Both the position numbers and the translations under genes were made by a program. DNA of 64,000 nucleotides from Flavisolibacter longurius. GTDB taxonomy: Bacteria; Bacteroidota; Bacteroidia; Chitinophagales; Chitinophagaceae. Location of the stretch: NCBI GenBank assembly GCA_014163555.1, contig JACJGO010000008.1, forward strand, positions 62,001-126,000, in the 5' to 3' direction. Numbering within the stretch: position 1 is the stretch's first letter; every line of letters begins with the position of its first letter. A model generated the notes under the pieces. It saw nothing but the letters and a program-made list of their open reading frames with translations, made no database searches and was not told the origin of the DNA. Shown here piece by piece: positions 1-7,998 of the stretch.

Positions 1-327
1 CGGCATGCCCAAACCATACAGGGCGAGTGGACTGAAATAGCAGAAGAGTATTGCGGCGTCACCAATGCTCCGGCTTATCTGCTGGTGTCTAACCTGGAAA
101 AGCTTGGATTGACCCCAACGGATATTCATAACCTGGAGTACCTGGAAGACCGCAGCGTTCTGGAAGCCTTGCCAGGCGGTTTTCGCTGGCTGAAAAAAAA
201 CCTGCGGGAAGATGTGATTCTTTATTTTGAAACCTTAGCAAACCTTTTGGAAGAAAAATTACTTTCCTCGGTTCCGTTGCCAAAGCTGGAAAAATGGCAG
301 AAAGCATATCAACCTGTGCAAGCCTAA
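1..327 (+). CDS. hypothetical protein, C-terminal part (5' end outside window)
   Basis: The reading frame is open from base 1 to the stop at 325-327, so this is the last 108 residues of a protein that starts upstream. The visible part is soluble and leucine- and glutamate-rich, with a probable helical C-terminus (a run such as YFETLANLLEEKLL) and no membrane segment or signal. I do not recognise the family. A GTG at 85 could act as a start, but the frame continues above it without a stop. The M23 peptidase gene follows in the same direction. Function unknown. Confidence 0.6.
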   Translation, partial: RHAQTIQGEWTEIAEEYCGVTNAPAYLLVSNLEKLGLTPTDIHNLEYLEDRSVLEALPGGFRWLKKNLREDVILYFETLANLLEEKLLSSVPLPKLEKWQKAYQPVQA

Positions 328-416
328 ACCTTTATTGGAGCAGCGAAAAATGGTTTTCAGATTCCTTTTCACTACATGATAGTTTTATCGCCGTTATTTC
401 GCAGCAAAAAACCGTT

Positions 417-1124
417 ATGTCTGTTAATTCCATCAATGAGCTGTTGAAAGGATCTGCCACCCTTTTTCACCCAGTAGTGCCCTGGGAGAATGGTGACCGG
501 CTGCTGCTGATGGATTTTACGGCTTCCAATACAGAACTAACGGATGCAGTACTGGAGAATACCCAACTTTTTTCCGATTATGTAAACAGGAAGCTTTCCG
601 ATGCCGGCGCCCGGTACGGCATTGGCGGCTACAACGAGCACCGTACAGTGTACAGTCGCAGCAAGGTGTTTGATGCCACGGATGGCGGTGAACCCCGCCG
701 GCTGCATCTGGGCACGGACATCTGGGGAAAGCCCCATACGAAAGTAATGGCACCACTCGACGGCATTGTGCACAGCTTTGCGTTTAACAATGCCTACGGC
801 GATTACGGCGCCACAATTATTCTTACCCATCAACTGGAAGGTGTCTCGTTTCATACCCTGTATGGCCACCTCAGCCTGAACTCCCTGAAAAATCTGCAGG
901 AGGGAGATGTTGTGCGAAGGGGAGATGTGTTTTGCGAATTCGGTATTCCTTTCGAAAATGGGCAATGGCCGCCGCACCTGCATTTTCAGATCATCTGGGA
1001 TATGGAAGGAAAACGGGGCGATTACCCCGGCGTTTGTGCGTTCTCGCAACGGGAACATTATTTGGCCAATTGTCCCGATGCTGACCTGATTCTGCAAATG
1101 ATGGCGCATGCATCTCCTGCCTGA
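417..1124 (+). CDS. M23 family metallopeptidase (LytM-like)
   Basis: A 235-residue protein with the zinc-binding signature of M23 (LytM/lysostaphin) endopeptidases: HLGTD with His97 and Asp101, then HTLYGH, then HLHF (His187, His189). The family cuts peptide cross-links in peptidoglycan, or acts as an activator of such enzymes. The frame is open upstream to 294, which would overlap the preceding gene by 34 bp; ATG 417 avoids the overlap and gives a normal N-terminus (MSVNSINELL). No signal peptide is visible, so periplasmic location is not shown by the sequence and a cytoplasmic or unconventionally exported role remains possible. Confidence 0.8.
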   Translation: MSVNSINELLKGSATLFHPVVPWENGDRLLLMDFTASNTELTDAVLENTQLFSDYVNRKLSDAGARYGIGGYNEHRTVYSRSKVFDATDGGEPRRLHLGTDIWGKPHTKVMAPLDGIVHSFAFNNAYGDYGATIILTHQLEGVSFHTLYGHLSLNSLKNLQEGDVVRRGDVFCEFGIPFENGQWPPHLHFQIIWDMEGKRGDYPGVCAFSQREHYLANCPDADLILQMMAHASPA

Positions 1125-1220
1125 ACATTTGCAAACAATGGTTCCACGAAGATTGAGTAACTTAGGAGAAGCTGTGCAGTCAGGACTAGTGTGTTTTCCC
1201 TTAACCTTAAATTCTTCCTT

Positions 1221-2471
1221 ATGGCCTTCAATCTCTTGGATTCCGTCCGCAGTTACCTCACGCCTGACCTTATTGACAAAGCCAGTAGTCATCTTGGCGA
1301 AAACAACAACAACATCAGCAGGGCACTTAGTGCGGCTGTTCCCGCTTTGCTGGGCCTTTTTATCAATCGTTCTGAAAGAGGAGATTCGCAAGGCTTGCTG
1401 GCTGACGCCCGGGAGGCGGCCGAAGGCAATGCGTTTCGGCATCCGCAAAATTTATTCAGCGGTGGAATGGGCCCTGTTGTGTCAAATGGCATTAACTGGC
1501 TGCGGAATACATTTGGCGATGCTGGAAACAATGTTGTTTCGGCCATTTCCGATTACGCCGGCATCAAGTCCGATTCAGCCAGAGGATTGTTTGGCATGCT
1601 GGCACCGGTGGGACTGGGTGTGTTGGGCCGTCATGCGCAGGAGGCAAATCTTTCACCTCAAGGACTCAACGCTTACCTGGCCGATCAGAAGCCTTCCGTC
1701 ATGAATGCCCTGCCTACAGGTATGAACCTCGGTTTTTTATTTGCCGATGGGCCAAGGGCAGAACATGCTGCATCAGCACACCATGTTTCGGAAACACGCC
1801 GTACAGAAACAGTGCACGAAGAAAAACGCACCAACTGGTTGCCCTGGCTCTTGTTGGCACTGGGCGCCATTGCCCTCATCTATTTTTTAACCCGAAGCAA
1901 TGGTGATGATGATGTTTCATTGACGGGAGCTGATACAACAGCAGTTACGACAACTACAACGGATACCGGAGCGGCTGCCACCACACCTGTTGCCACGGTG
2001 CCAGTCCGCGAAACCACCCGTGTGCAGTTAGCTGGTGATACCGCGATCAATGCGTTCCGGGGTGGGGTAGAAGACCAACTGGTTACCTGCCTGAATGATG
2101 CCGCCTGTACACCGGGAACAGAACGCTGGTTTGATTTTGACAACATCAATTTTGAAACGGGCAGCGCCAGGCTTACCGATTCCAGCCAGGTACAGGTGCA
2201 GAACATTGCTGCTATATTGAAAGCGTATCCAAAGGCCAAGATCAAAATTGGTGGCTATACCGATAGCACCGGTAACGCTGCCGACAACAAGCGGTTAAGC
2301 CAGCAACGGGCCGATGCTGTGCTCAATGCCATTAAGGCTGCCGGTGCCAATGCCGCCCAATTGGTAGGTGCCGAAGGGTATGGATCGGAGTTTGCAAAAA
2401 TGCCCGCTACGGCATCGGATGAAGAGCGGAAAACCGACCGCCGGATTGCCGTGCAGTTGCGGGAAAAATAA
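1221..2471 (+). CDS. DUF937 and OmpA-like domain membrane protein
   Basis: A 416-residue protein with three parts. The first about 190 residues match the DUF937 family (starts MAFNLLDSVRSYL, Gly/Ala-rich helices). A single membrane helix follows (WLPWLLLALGAIALIYFL), then a Thr/Ala-rich linker, then an OmpA/MotB-type peptidoglycan-binding domain (INFETGSARL, GGYTDSTG, LSQQRADAV, and a C-terminal DRR motif). This suggests a cytoplasmic DUF937 head tied across the inner membrane to the cell wall. A GTG start at 1191 is possible but the conserved DUF937 start is ATG 1221. A strong terminator follows at once. Role unknown beyond wall anchoring. Confidence 0.85.
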   Translation: MAFNLLDSVRSYLTPDLIDKASSHLGENNNNISRALSAAVPALLGLFINRSERGDSQGLLADAREAAEGNAFRHPQNLFSGGMGPVVSNGINWLRNTFGDAGNNVVSAISDYAGIKSDSARGLFGMLAPVGLGVLGRHAQEANLSPQGLNAYLADQKPSVMNALPTGMNLGFLFADGPRAEHAASAHHVSETRRTETVHEEKRTNWLPWLLLALGAIALIYFLTRSNGDDDVSLTGADTTAVTTTTTDTGAAATTPVATVPVRETTRVQLAGDTAINAFRGGVEDQLVTCLNDAACTPGTERWFDFDNINFETGSARLTDSSQVQVQNIAAILKAYPKAKIKIGGYTDSTGNAADNKRLSQQRADAVLNAIKAAGANAAQLVGAEGYGSEFAKMPATASDEERKTDRRIAVQLREK

Positions 2472-2484
2472 GTTATCGTTTCAT

Positions 2485-2518
2485 AAAAAAAGAGGCAACA
2501 GGCGTTGCCTCTTTTTTT
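2485..2518 (+). terminator. Rho-independent terminator after the DUF937-OmpA gene
   Basis: Fifteen-base stem (arms 2485-2499 and 2504-2518, core GAGGCAAC/GTTGCCTC) with a 4-nt loop, A-run before and T-run after. It begins 14 nt after the stop codon. The flanking A and T runs would let it act in both directions. Confidence 0.85.
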
Positions 2519-2702
2519 ATTTGCCAGCACCTTGGTGTATTGGCATTGTCAAAGCAGGGTGGTATACTTTGCATTACTGAAAAAGCACTTGAAAGACAGC
2601 GGTTTTAAGCATTTCTTAGGCCTGTTTCTTTGCTAAAATCCTTAGCTTTACAGCTATTGAACAAAAGATTTTACCTGTAAGATTGCAAGTGAAAACATAA
2701 AA

Positions 2703-2737
2703 TAGCTTGTAGCTTGCAGCTCATAGCTTACAGCTTC
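2703..2737. repeat. heptad array 1 (five 7-bp units)
   Basis: Units start at 2703, 2710, 2717, 2724 and 2731, each of the form (T/C)AGCT(T/C)N. It lies 7 nt before the ruvB start codon. It belongs to the degenerate 7-bp-period arrays described in the findings. The AGCT core is self-complementary. Confidence 0.8.
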
Positions 2738-2744
2738 TCTCATT

Positions 2745-3788
2745 ATGACAAATCCAAATTTACAACCGGCAAAAGACGGGCTTTCGGCAACGGAAAAAGA
2801 CTTTGAAAATGGCATCCGGCCAAAACAGATCGAAGACTTTTCGGGTCAGCCGCAGATTATCGAAAACCTCCGCATTTTTATCAAGGCGGCCAAAATACGG
2901 GGCGAAGCCCTGGACCATGTGCTGTTTCACGGGCCTCCCGGATTGGGAAAAACCACCCTGTCCCGCATTGTAGCCAATGAAATGGGAGTAAGCATCAAAG
3001 AAACCTCCGGACCGGTAATTGAAAAACCCGGTGACCTGGCCGGCCTGCTCACGGGCCTTCAGCCCAACGATGTGTTGTTCATCGACGAGATTCATCGCCT
3101 GAGCACCGTGGTGGAAGAATACCTCTATTCAGCCATGGAAGATTACAAGATCGACATTATGATCGACAGCGGACCCAATGCCCGCAGCATTCAGATCAAC
3201 CTGTCGCCGTTTACCCTGATTGGCGCTACTACCCGAAGTGGTTTGCTTACCGCTCCGCTCTTATCACGTTTTGCCATTAAATCGCGTTTGGAATATTATG
3301 ATGCGGAAACCCTCAAGCGCATCATCCTGCGGTCGGCTCAAATCTTAAATGCAGAAATTTCTACTGATGCTGCCGGCGAAATTGCCCGCCGCAGCCGCGG
3401 TACACCACGTATTGCCAATGGCCTGTTGCGCCGCGTTCGTGATTTTGCCCAGGTACTGAACGACAGCACCATTGACCTTGGCATTACCCAACATGCCTTG
3501 CGTGCCCTGAACGTGGATGAGCATGGATTGGATGAAATGGACAACCGCATCCTGGCCGCCATTATTGAAAAGTTCAAAGGTGGTCCGGTGGGCATTACCA
3601 CTATTGCTACAGCGGTTGGTGAAGAAGCCGGAACTCTGGAAGAAGTGTATGAGCCTTTCCTGATCCAGGAAGGATTTATCATGCGAACGCCAAGAGGACG
3701 GGAAGTGACGGCAAAAGCCTATGCGCACCTGGGAAAGAATCCCCCGTTACAGGGAACAACCGGAAATTTGTTCGGTGGGCTGGCATGA
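2745..3788 (+). CDS. ruvB: Holliday junction branch migration DNA helicase RuvB
   Basis: A 347-residue AAA+ motor that drives Holliday-junction branch migration with RuvA. Visible motifs are Walker [10 protein letters not shown] (residues 63-71), Walker B LFIDEIHR (about 111-118), sensor 1 GATTRSG, the arginine-finger region LLSRF, and a C-terminal winged helix with [10 protein letters not shown]. Length is normal for the family. No TAnnTTTG element lies close to ATG 2745; the nearest promoter-like motif is at about 2563-2571, which would give a long leader containing heptad array 1. Convergent with the GNAT gene. Confidence 0.97.
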   Translation: MTNPNLQPAKDGLSATEKDFENGIRPKQIEDFSGQPQIIENLRIFIKAAKIRGEALDHVLFHGPPGLGKTTLSRIVANEMGVSIKETSGPVIEKPGDLAGLLTGLQPNDVLFIDEIHRLSTVVEEYLYSAMEDYKIDIMIDSGPNARSIQINLSPFTLIGATTRSGLLTAPLLSRFAIKSRLEYYDAETLKRIILRSAQILNAEISTDAAGEIARRSRGTPRIANGLLRRVRDFAQVLNDSTIDLGITQHALRALNVDEHGLDEMDNRILAAIIEKFKGGPVGITTIATAVGEEAGTLEEVYEPFLIQEGFIMRTPRGREVTAKAYAHLGKNPPLQGTTGNLFGGLA

Positions 3789-3799
3789 TAGGAAATGAG

Positions 3800-3870
3800 C
3801 AATAAACAATGGACAATTGGCAAATGGAATGCTACATTGCTTATTGCCCATTGCCTGTTGCTAATTGATT
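3800..3870. repeat. heptad array 2, facing CAAT and ATTG arrays
   Basis: Left half: units start at 3800, 3807, 3814 and 3821, form CAA(T/A)NNN. Right half: units start at 3836, 3843, 3850, 3857 and 3864, form (A/G)TTGNNN, the reverse complement of the left core. The two halves can pair as a hairpin between two convergent genes. The right half overlaps the stop codon of the GNAT gene (3869-3871 on the minus strand). Confidence 0.85.
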
Positions 3871-4297
3871 ACAATCCTTTTTCCATCACATAATGCGGAA
3901 TGGTGATCTCCTGGAATTCGTCGCCGATTTTGCGGTAGCCCATTTTTTCGTAAAAGCCAACGGCGGCCTTGCGGGCATGCATGGTAATGCGTTTGTAGCC
4001 GCGGTCGCGGGCCAGGTTTTCGGCAAACTGCATCAGGGCCCGGCCAATGCCTTTCCCCTGTACGTCATCCACCACCGCCATTTGCCGCAGCCGAACAGTT
4101 TCGGGATCTTCTTCTACCAGCATGCAGCAACCCAACATTCGTTCGTCTTCAAACGCAGCCATGTGCATATGGTGCCTTTCCTTTTCCAGTTCATCCTCGG
4201 AAAAATGTAAACCCAGGGGCTTGCGCAAAATTTCATCACGCAATTTTAGCATTTGCTTGTATTCCTTTGTGCCGTAGTCGATGATCTTTAACGCCAT
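3869..4297 (-). CDS. GNAT family N-acetyltransferase
   Basis: A 142-residue single-domain acetyltransferase of the GCN5-related (GNAT) superfamily. The acetyl-CoA loop is visible as VVDDVQGKGIGRALM, close to the family pattern V.x.x.QGxGxGxAL, and the C-terminus has GFYEKMGYRKIGDEF, the usual strand-helix end. ElaA-like and phosphinothricin-type GNATs look similar, and the small-molecule or protein substrate cannot be told from sequence. ATG 4297 is preferred over an in-frame TTG at 4303. It stands alone, convergent with ruvB and divergent from acpP. Confidence 0.85.
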   Translation of the reverse strand: MALKIIDYGTKEYKQMLKLRDEILRKPLGLHFSEDELEKERHHMHMAAFEDERMLGCCMLVEEDPETVRLRQMAVVDDVQGKGIGRALMQFAENLARDRGYKRITMHARKAAVGFYEKMGYRKIGDEFQEITIPHYVMEKGL

Positions 4298-4541
4298 GAG
4301 CAATCAGGTTATCGTCTTCAATAACTACAAATATCCGTTCTACAGCGCAAATCACCTTTTGTTGGGTTAACTTTTTTATGGTGAATTGTATTTGGCTGAT
4401 GGTACAAATCAACTCATAGCATACAACTTCTATATATTTATTATCCTATAAGACCAGGAAGTGGTATGCATAAAGCAGAATAAGTCATCGGGCTTAACGG
4501 TGAATGTGCGAAACTGTTTTGCGGTTGTTTATGATGGAAAG

Positions 4542-4570
4542 TTGTTTTTTTCCAAAAACCTATATTTTTG
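4542..4570 (+). promoter_or_regulatory. acpP promoter (TTG / TAnnTTTG)
   Basis: TATTTTTG at 4563-4570 fits the Bacteroidetes -7 consensus exactly, and a TTG at 4542-4544 sits 18 bp upstream in the -33 position. The predicted transcript has an A/T-rich leader of about 20 nt before ATG 4597, typical of highly expressed Bacteroidetes genes. Confidence 0.75.
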
Positions 4571-4596
4571 CACCACTATAACCAAATTTTTACAAT

Positions 4597-4833
4597 ATGT
4601 CAGACATTGCAGCAAGAGTAAAAAAGATCATCGTTGATAAGCTGGGCGTTGATGAAGCGGAAGTAACGAATGAAGCTTCTTTCACCAACGATTTAGGCGC
4701 GGACTCGCTGGATACTGTTGAATTGATTATGGAATTCGAAAAAGAATTCAACATCTCTATCCCTGATGAGCAAGCCGAAACCATCACCACTGTTGGTCAA
4801 GCTGTTTCTTACCTTGAAGAACACGCAAAGTAA
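4597..4833 (+). CDS. acpP: acyl carrier protein
   Basis: A 78-residue acidic four-helix protein with the phosphopantetheine attachment site GADSLD, Ser37 being the modified residue. It carries growing acyl chains for fatty acid synthesis and supplies acyl groups to LpxA and LpxD-type enzymes. The order acpP-fabF-rnc is conserved in Bacteroidetes. It has its own strong promoter, and a terminator after the gene separates part of the transcription from fabF. Confidence 0.97.
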   Translation: MSDIAARVKKIIVDKLGVDEAEVTNEASFTNDLGADSLDTVELIMEFEKEFNISIPDEQAETITTVGQAVSYLEEHAK

Positions 4834-4865
4834 TTACCGTTCTGCTATAGAACTTAATAACAAAT

Positions 4866-4899
4866 CCGCCTTCATGTTCTTGTAACGGAAGGCGGTTTT
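4866..4899 (+). terminator. terminator after acpP
   Basis: Eight-base G/C-rich stem CCGCCTTC (4866-4873) with GAAGGCGG (4888-4895), 14-nt loop, then TTTT. It probably makes acpP mRNA more abundant than fabF-rnc. Confidence 0.75.
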
Positions 4900-4923
4900 A
4901 TCTTTACAGCGGAGCAAGGACTT

Positions 4924-5009
4924 TCAAAATTCAAAAGTAAAAGGACAGAAGCTTGTCTTCTGCTTCAACGTTCCTTTTGAATTTTGCTTTTTTACGTTTG
5001 ATTTTAATA
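4924..5009. repeat. heptad array 3, facing arrays between acpP and fabF
   Basis: Left units start at 4924, 4931, 4938 and 4945 (core TCAAAA, drifting). Right units start at 4975, 4982, 4989, 4996 and 5003 (core TTTTGNN). The inner parts are inverted repeats: CAAAATTCAAAAG on the left pairs with its complement on the right. The right arm also contains the exact -7 element used by fabF. Confidence 0.7.
4993..5000 (+). promoter_or_regulatory. fabF -7 element inside heptad array 3
   Basis: TACGTTTG matches TAnnTTTG exactly and ends 11 nt before ATG 5012. The -33 half is not clear. The promoter would be embedded in the array arm, so array changes would alter the promoter spacing. Confidence 0.55.
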
Positions 5010-5011
5010 CT

Positions 5012-6286
5012 ATGAGTGCAGGAAAAACGATTGAACTGAAACGGGTAGTGGTAACCGGTATGGGTGCACTGACGCCGCTGGGAAATACCATTACAGACTA
5101 CTGGAATAATTTACGGGACGGCGTTAGCGGATGTGATTTCATCACTCTTTTTGATGCATCGAAGTTCAAAACCCGTTTTGCCTGCGAGATCAAAGGCTTT
5201 GATCCCACCAGTGTACTGGACCGGAAAGAAGCCCGCAAGCTCGACCGCTTTTCGCAAACGGCCATTGCCGCCTCCGACCAGTGTATGCTGGATGCCGGCA
5301 TCAACAAAGACAATGTGGATGTGGACCGTGTTGGTGTTGTGCTGGGTTCGGGCATTGGTGGCCTGATCACCTTTCAGGAAGAAGTGATCAACTTTGCCAA
5401 AGGCGATGGTACACCCCGTTTCAATCCTTTCTTTATACCGAAGATGATCCTGGACATTGCGGCCGGTCACATCTCGATGCGCCATGGTTTCCGCGGTCCC
5501 AACTTTTCGGCGGTGAGTGCCTGCGCCTCCAGCACCAATGCCATGATGGAAGCTTTTAACCTCATTCGCATGGGCAAGGCCGATATCATTGTTACCGGTG
5601 GTTCGGAAAGTGTGATCAGCGAAGCCGGTGTTGGTGGATTTAATGCCATGAAAGCACTCAGCGAACGCAATGATGATCCAAAGACTGCCAGCCGTCCGTA
5701 CGACAAAGACCGCGATGGTTTTGTCATGGGCGAAGCGGCCGGTGTGCTTGTTTTTGAAGAATACAGCCATGCCATCAAACGCGGTGCTAAAATCTATTGC
5801 GAGATAGGCGGCGCCGGTGCTACCGCCGATGCACATCACCTTACAGCCCCGCATCCGGAAGGATTGGGTGCCAAAAACGTAATGATGCGTGCCCTGGAAG
5901 ATGCCGAAATGAAGCCTTCGGACATCGATTACATCAACACACACGGCACTTCAACACCGCTGGGCGATGTAGCAGAGATTAAAGCCATCGTAGATGTATT
6001 TGGAGAACATGCATTCAATCTGAACATCTCCTCGACAAAATCCATGACCGGTCACTCCCTGGGAGCTGCCGGTGTGATTGAGGCCATTGCTTGTATCATG
6101 GCCGTGCAGCACAATACAGTGCCCCCCACCATCAACCATTTTACCGATGATCCGGACATTGACCCAAGGCTGAACTTTACATTTGGCCAGGCACAGAACA
6201 GGCCTGTACGGGCTGCCTTAAGCAATACCTTCGGGTTTGGCGGGCACAATGCCTGTATGATTTTCAAGAAGTATGCAGCCCAGTAA
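5012..6286 (+). CDS. fabF: beta-ketoacyl-ACP synthase II
   Basis: A 424-residue KAS II that condenses malonyl-ACP with acyl-ACP in fatty acid elongation. The thiolase-fold catalytic triad is present: Cys171 in SACASSTN, His311 in THGTSTPLGD and His348 in KSMTGHSLGAAG. Other family marks are VVTGMGALTPLG at the N-terminus and the Gly-rich SNTFGFGGHNA at the C-terminus. Full length for the family. It lies between acpP and rnc, a conserved arrangement, and has a local promoter in the preceding array. Confidence 0.97.
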   Translation: MSAGKTIELKRVVVTGMGALTPLGNTITDYWNNLRDGVSGCDFITLFDASKFKTRFACEIKGFDPTSVLDRKEARKLDRFSQTAIAASDQCMLDAGINKDNVDVDRVGVVLGSGIGGLITFQEEVINFAKGDGTPRFNPFFIPKMILDIAAGHISMRHGFRGPNFSAVSACASSTNAMMEAFNLIRMGKADIIVTGGSESVISEAGVGGFNAMKALSERNDDPKTASRPYDKDRDGFVMGEAAGVLVFEEYSHAIKRGAKIYCEIGGAGATADAHHLTAPHPEGLGAKNVMMRALEDAEMKPSDIDYINTHGTSTPLGDVAEIKAIVDVFGEHAFNLNISSTKSMTGHSLGAAGVIEAIACIMAVQHNTVPPTINHFTDDPDIDPRLNFTFGQAQNRPVRAALSNTFGFGGHNACMIFKKYAAQ

Positions 6287-6328
6287 GGGTTAGTGGGTTT
6301 GAAATTGAATTAATCTTTATTTTCATTT

Positions 6329-7063
6329 GTGGACTTTTGGAAATCGCTTTATAAGAAAGACAGCAATCCATCCTTTAAGAAAAACCTGAAGGGGGTATTG
6401 GGATATACACCCGGTAATCTTTCGCTTTACAAAACTGCTCTCACACACCGCTCCGTAAAAGATGGGATTGACGAGAACAACGAACGCCTAGAGTACCTGG
6501 GCGATGCAATTCTTAGTGCACTGGTAGCCGACTATCTTTTTAAACGTTATCCCTACAAGGGCGAAGGCTTTTTAACCGAGATGCGCAGCAAGATGGTAAA
6601 CCGTCAGCAGCTCAACGACATTGCGCTGAAGATGGGGTTGAAAAAAGTGACGGCCTTCAATAAATCCGATGCATCGCTGAAGAGCAGCCAGATATTTGGA
6701 AATACCCTGGAAGCGCTGGTGGGTGCTGTTTACCTGGACAAAGGCTATAAAAAAACGGCCAAATGGGTGGGTGAACGCATCCTGATGCCGCACATGTTCA
6801 TGGACGACCTGGAAAACTTGGAGATCAATCACAAAAACAAATTGTACGGCTGGGCCAATAAAAACGGCAAGGCTCTGGAGTTTGAAACCGTGGATGAAAA
6901 GCTGGAGAACGGTCGTCGCCTCTTTACCATCGCTGCCGTTATCGACGGCAAGCCCATTGCCCAGGGCAAAGCCTTCAATAAAAAAGACGCTTCGCAAATT
7001 GCTGCCCAACTAGCAGTAGAAAAACTGGGAATTGTTGACTCGAACAGCGTAGGGGAAATGTGA
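6329..7063 (+). CDS. rnc: ribonuclease III
   Basis: A 244-residue double-strand-specific endoribonuclease used in rRNA and mRNA maturation. The catalytic signature NERLEYLGDAIL lies at residues 51-62, with the second acidic site in the GNTLEALVGAVYLDKG segment, and a double-stranded RNA-binding domain ends the protein (KKDASQIAAQLAVEKL). The start is GTG 6329; there is no in-frame ATG before the catalytic domain. It follows fabF by 42 bp and probably shares its transcript. A complex set of arrays lies after the stop. Confidence 0.95.
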   Translation: MDFWKSLYKKDSNPSFKKNLKGVLGYTPGNLSLYKTALTHRSVKDGIDENNERLEYLGDAILSALVADYLFKRYPYKGEGFLTEMRSKMVNRQQLNDIALKMGLKKVTAFNKSDASLKSSQIFGNTLEALVGAVYLDKGYKKTAKWVGERILMPHMFMDDLENLEINHKNKLYGWANKNGKALEFETVDEKLENGRRLFTIAAVIDGKPIAQGKAFNKKDASQIAAQLAVEKLGIVDSNSVGEM

Positions 7064-7065
7064 GG

Positions 7066-7100
7066 ACGTGAAACGACAAACGTCAGAGGTGAAACTGTAG
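7066..7100. repeat. heptad array 4a (five units)
   Basis: Units start at 7066, 7073, 7080, 7087 and 7094, general form A(C/G)(G)NNAA. It starts 3 nt after the rnc stop codon. The same ACGTSAA family recurs in the amidohydrolase gene at 58145-58172. Confidence 0.75.
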
Positions 7101-7150
7101 CGTCGCTATAATTTAAACCTGTCTTACGATAGCTTGTATTGGCTGTTCAA

Positions 7151-7182
7151 CTTGTGAACGAGTGAACCCGTGAACTTGTAAA
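7151..7182. repeat. octamer array 4b (four 8-bp units)
   Basis: Units start at 7151, 7159, 7167 and 7175, form CNNGT(G/A)AA. This is the 8-bp variant of the arrays; the same unit family occurs on the other strand at 43610-43649. Confidence 0.8.
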
Positions 7183-7191
7183 CTTCTCCAG

Positions 7192-7226
7192 TTTTACGTT
7201 CGACGATTCACATCTCATGTCTCACC
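7192..7226. repeat. heptad array 4c (five units)
   Basis: Units start at 7192, 7199, 7206, 7213 and 7220, with A fixed at position 5 and mostly C at position 6. Read on the minus strand they are GTGA/CGTNAA-like and resemble array 4a, so 4a and 4c face each other across the convergent gap. It ends 3 nt before the stop codon of the transporter gene. Confidence 0.65.
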
Positions 7227-7229
7227 TCC

Positions 7230-7847
7230 TCAATGCAAGAAAAACGTAACGATGCCCGCCAGGATCAACACGGCGCCGCTGATCTTTTTTTCATTGTGTT
7301 CAATAAATTCTGCGGGTAAAAGATCAACCCCTTTAATGCCCAGGCTTACCAGCAGCCAAATACCGGCGATGCTGATGACGGCATAGGCACCGGCCAGCGA
7401 AAACACAGCGCCCATGCCGAAGGCTCCGGCCGAAAGAAACAGGCTTTCTACTTCCAAACAGGGAGAAAGAAACATCATGCCCACAAAGATCCAGATCCAT
7501 TTTTGCTTTGATCGTTTGTAGTCCTGCACGTCTTCCTGCGTGCTGTGATGATGGTGCGGCAGGTTAACGGTGAAATAGATCAATCCAAAGGCAATCAGCA
7601 GCACCGCCGTTGCTACGTTGATGGAATGCCCGTATTCTTCTTTTAATTCTTTACCGATCAATCCCAGGATAATGCCCAGCACCACGGTACCCGTTACATG
7701 CGCTGCTGCTGCCAGTAACGTGATGGTAGTGATATCTTTTTTCTTCCAGCCTTCGGCTTTGGCTACAGCTACCAGCGGCAGCCAGTGATTCGGGATCAGG
7801 GCATGGACGGCAGCGAGAAGAATAGTGGCGGTGAAAAGGCTTAGCAT
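7230..7847 (-). CDS. polytopic membrane protein, nickel/cobalt-exporter or UreH-like
   Basis: A 205-residue protein with about six hydrophobic segments. The first helix carries HALIPNHW (His15, His21), similar to the metal-binding helix motif of NiCoT/RcnA/UreH-type transporters, and a loop near residue 100 has four consecutive histidines, as in nickel/cobalt exporters. A conserved FLSPCLEVES segment lies in a middle helix. I infer divalent metal transport, but the substrate is not shown. The upstream gene in the same direction is an AraC-type regulator 151 bp away. A heptad array ends exactly at the ATG, part of a perfect 28-bp inverted repeat. Confidence 0.7.
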   Translation of the reverse strand: MLSLFTATILLAAVHALIPNHWLPLVAVAKAEGWKKKDITTITLLAAAAHVTGTVVLGIILGLIGKELKEEYGHSINVATAVLLIAFGLIYFTVNLPHHHHSTQEDVQDYKRSKQKWIWIFVGMMFLSPCLEVESLFLSAGAFGMGAVFSLAGAYAVISIAGIWLLVSLGIKGVDLLPAEFIEHNEKKISGAVLILAGIVTFFLH

Positions 7848-7992
7848 GGTGAATGGTGAGTGGTCAGTGGTGAGTAGGTTTTCTTCATCTTAAGTTTCTT
7901 TACTAAACGGCTGGCAAGGTACTTATGATCGGTGTTATGGCGATGATAAAGTGATTCGTTCAAAACTCACCACTGACCACTCACCATTCACC
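7848..7992. repeat. heptad array 5, perfect 28-bp inverted repeat
   Basis: Left arm 7848-7875 (units at 7848, 7855, 7862, 7869, form GGT(G/C)A(A/G)T) and right arm 7965-7992 are exact reverse complements over 28 bp, with 89 bp between. The left arm touches the start codon of the transporter gene (minus strand) and the right arm ends 6 bp before the stop codon of the AraC gene. Confidence 0.9.
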
Positions 7993-7998
7993 AAAACA

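Noticed and set aside
1108-1704. A 198-codon frame overlapping the DUF937-OmpA gene
   Set aside because: It lies in another frame of a well-supported gene and has no family features.
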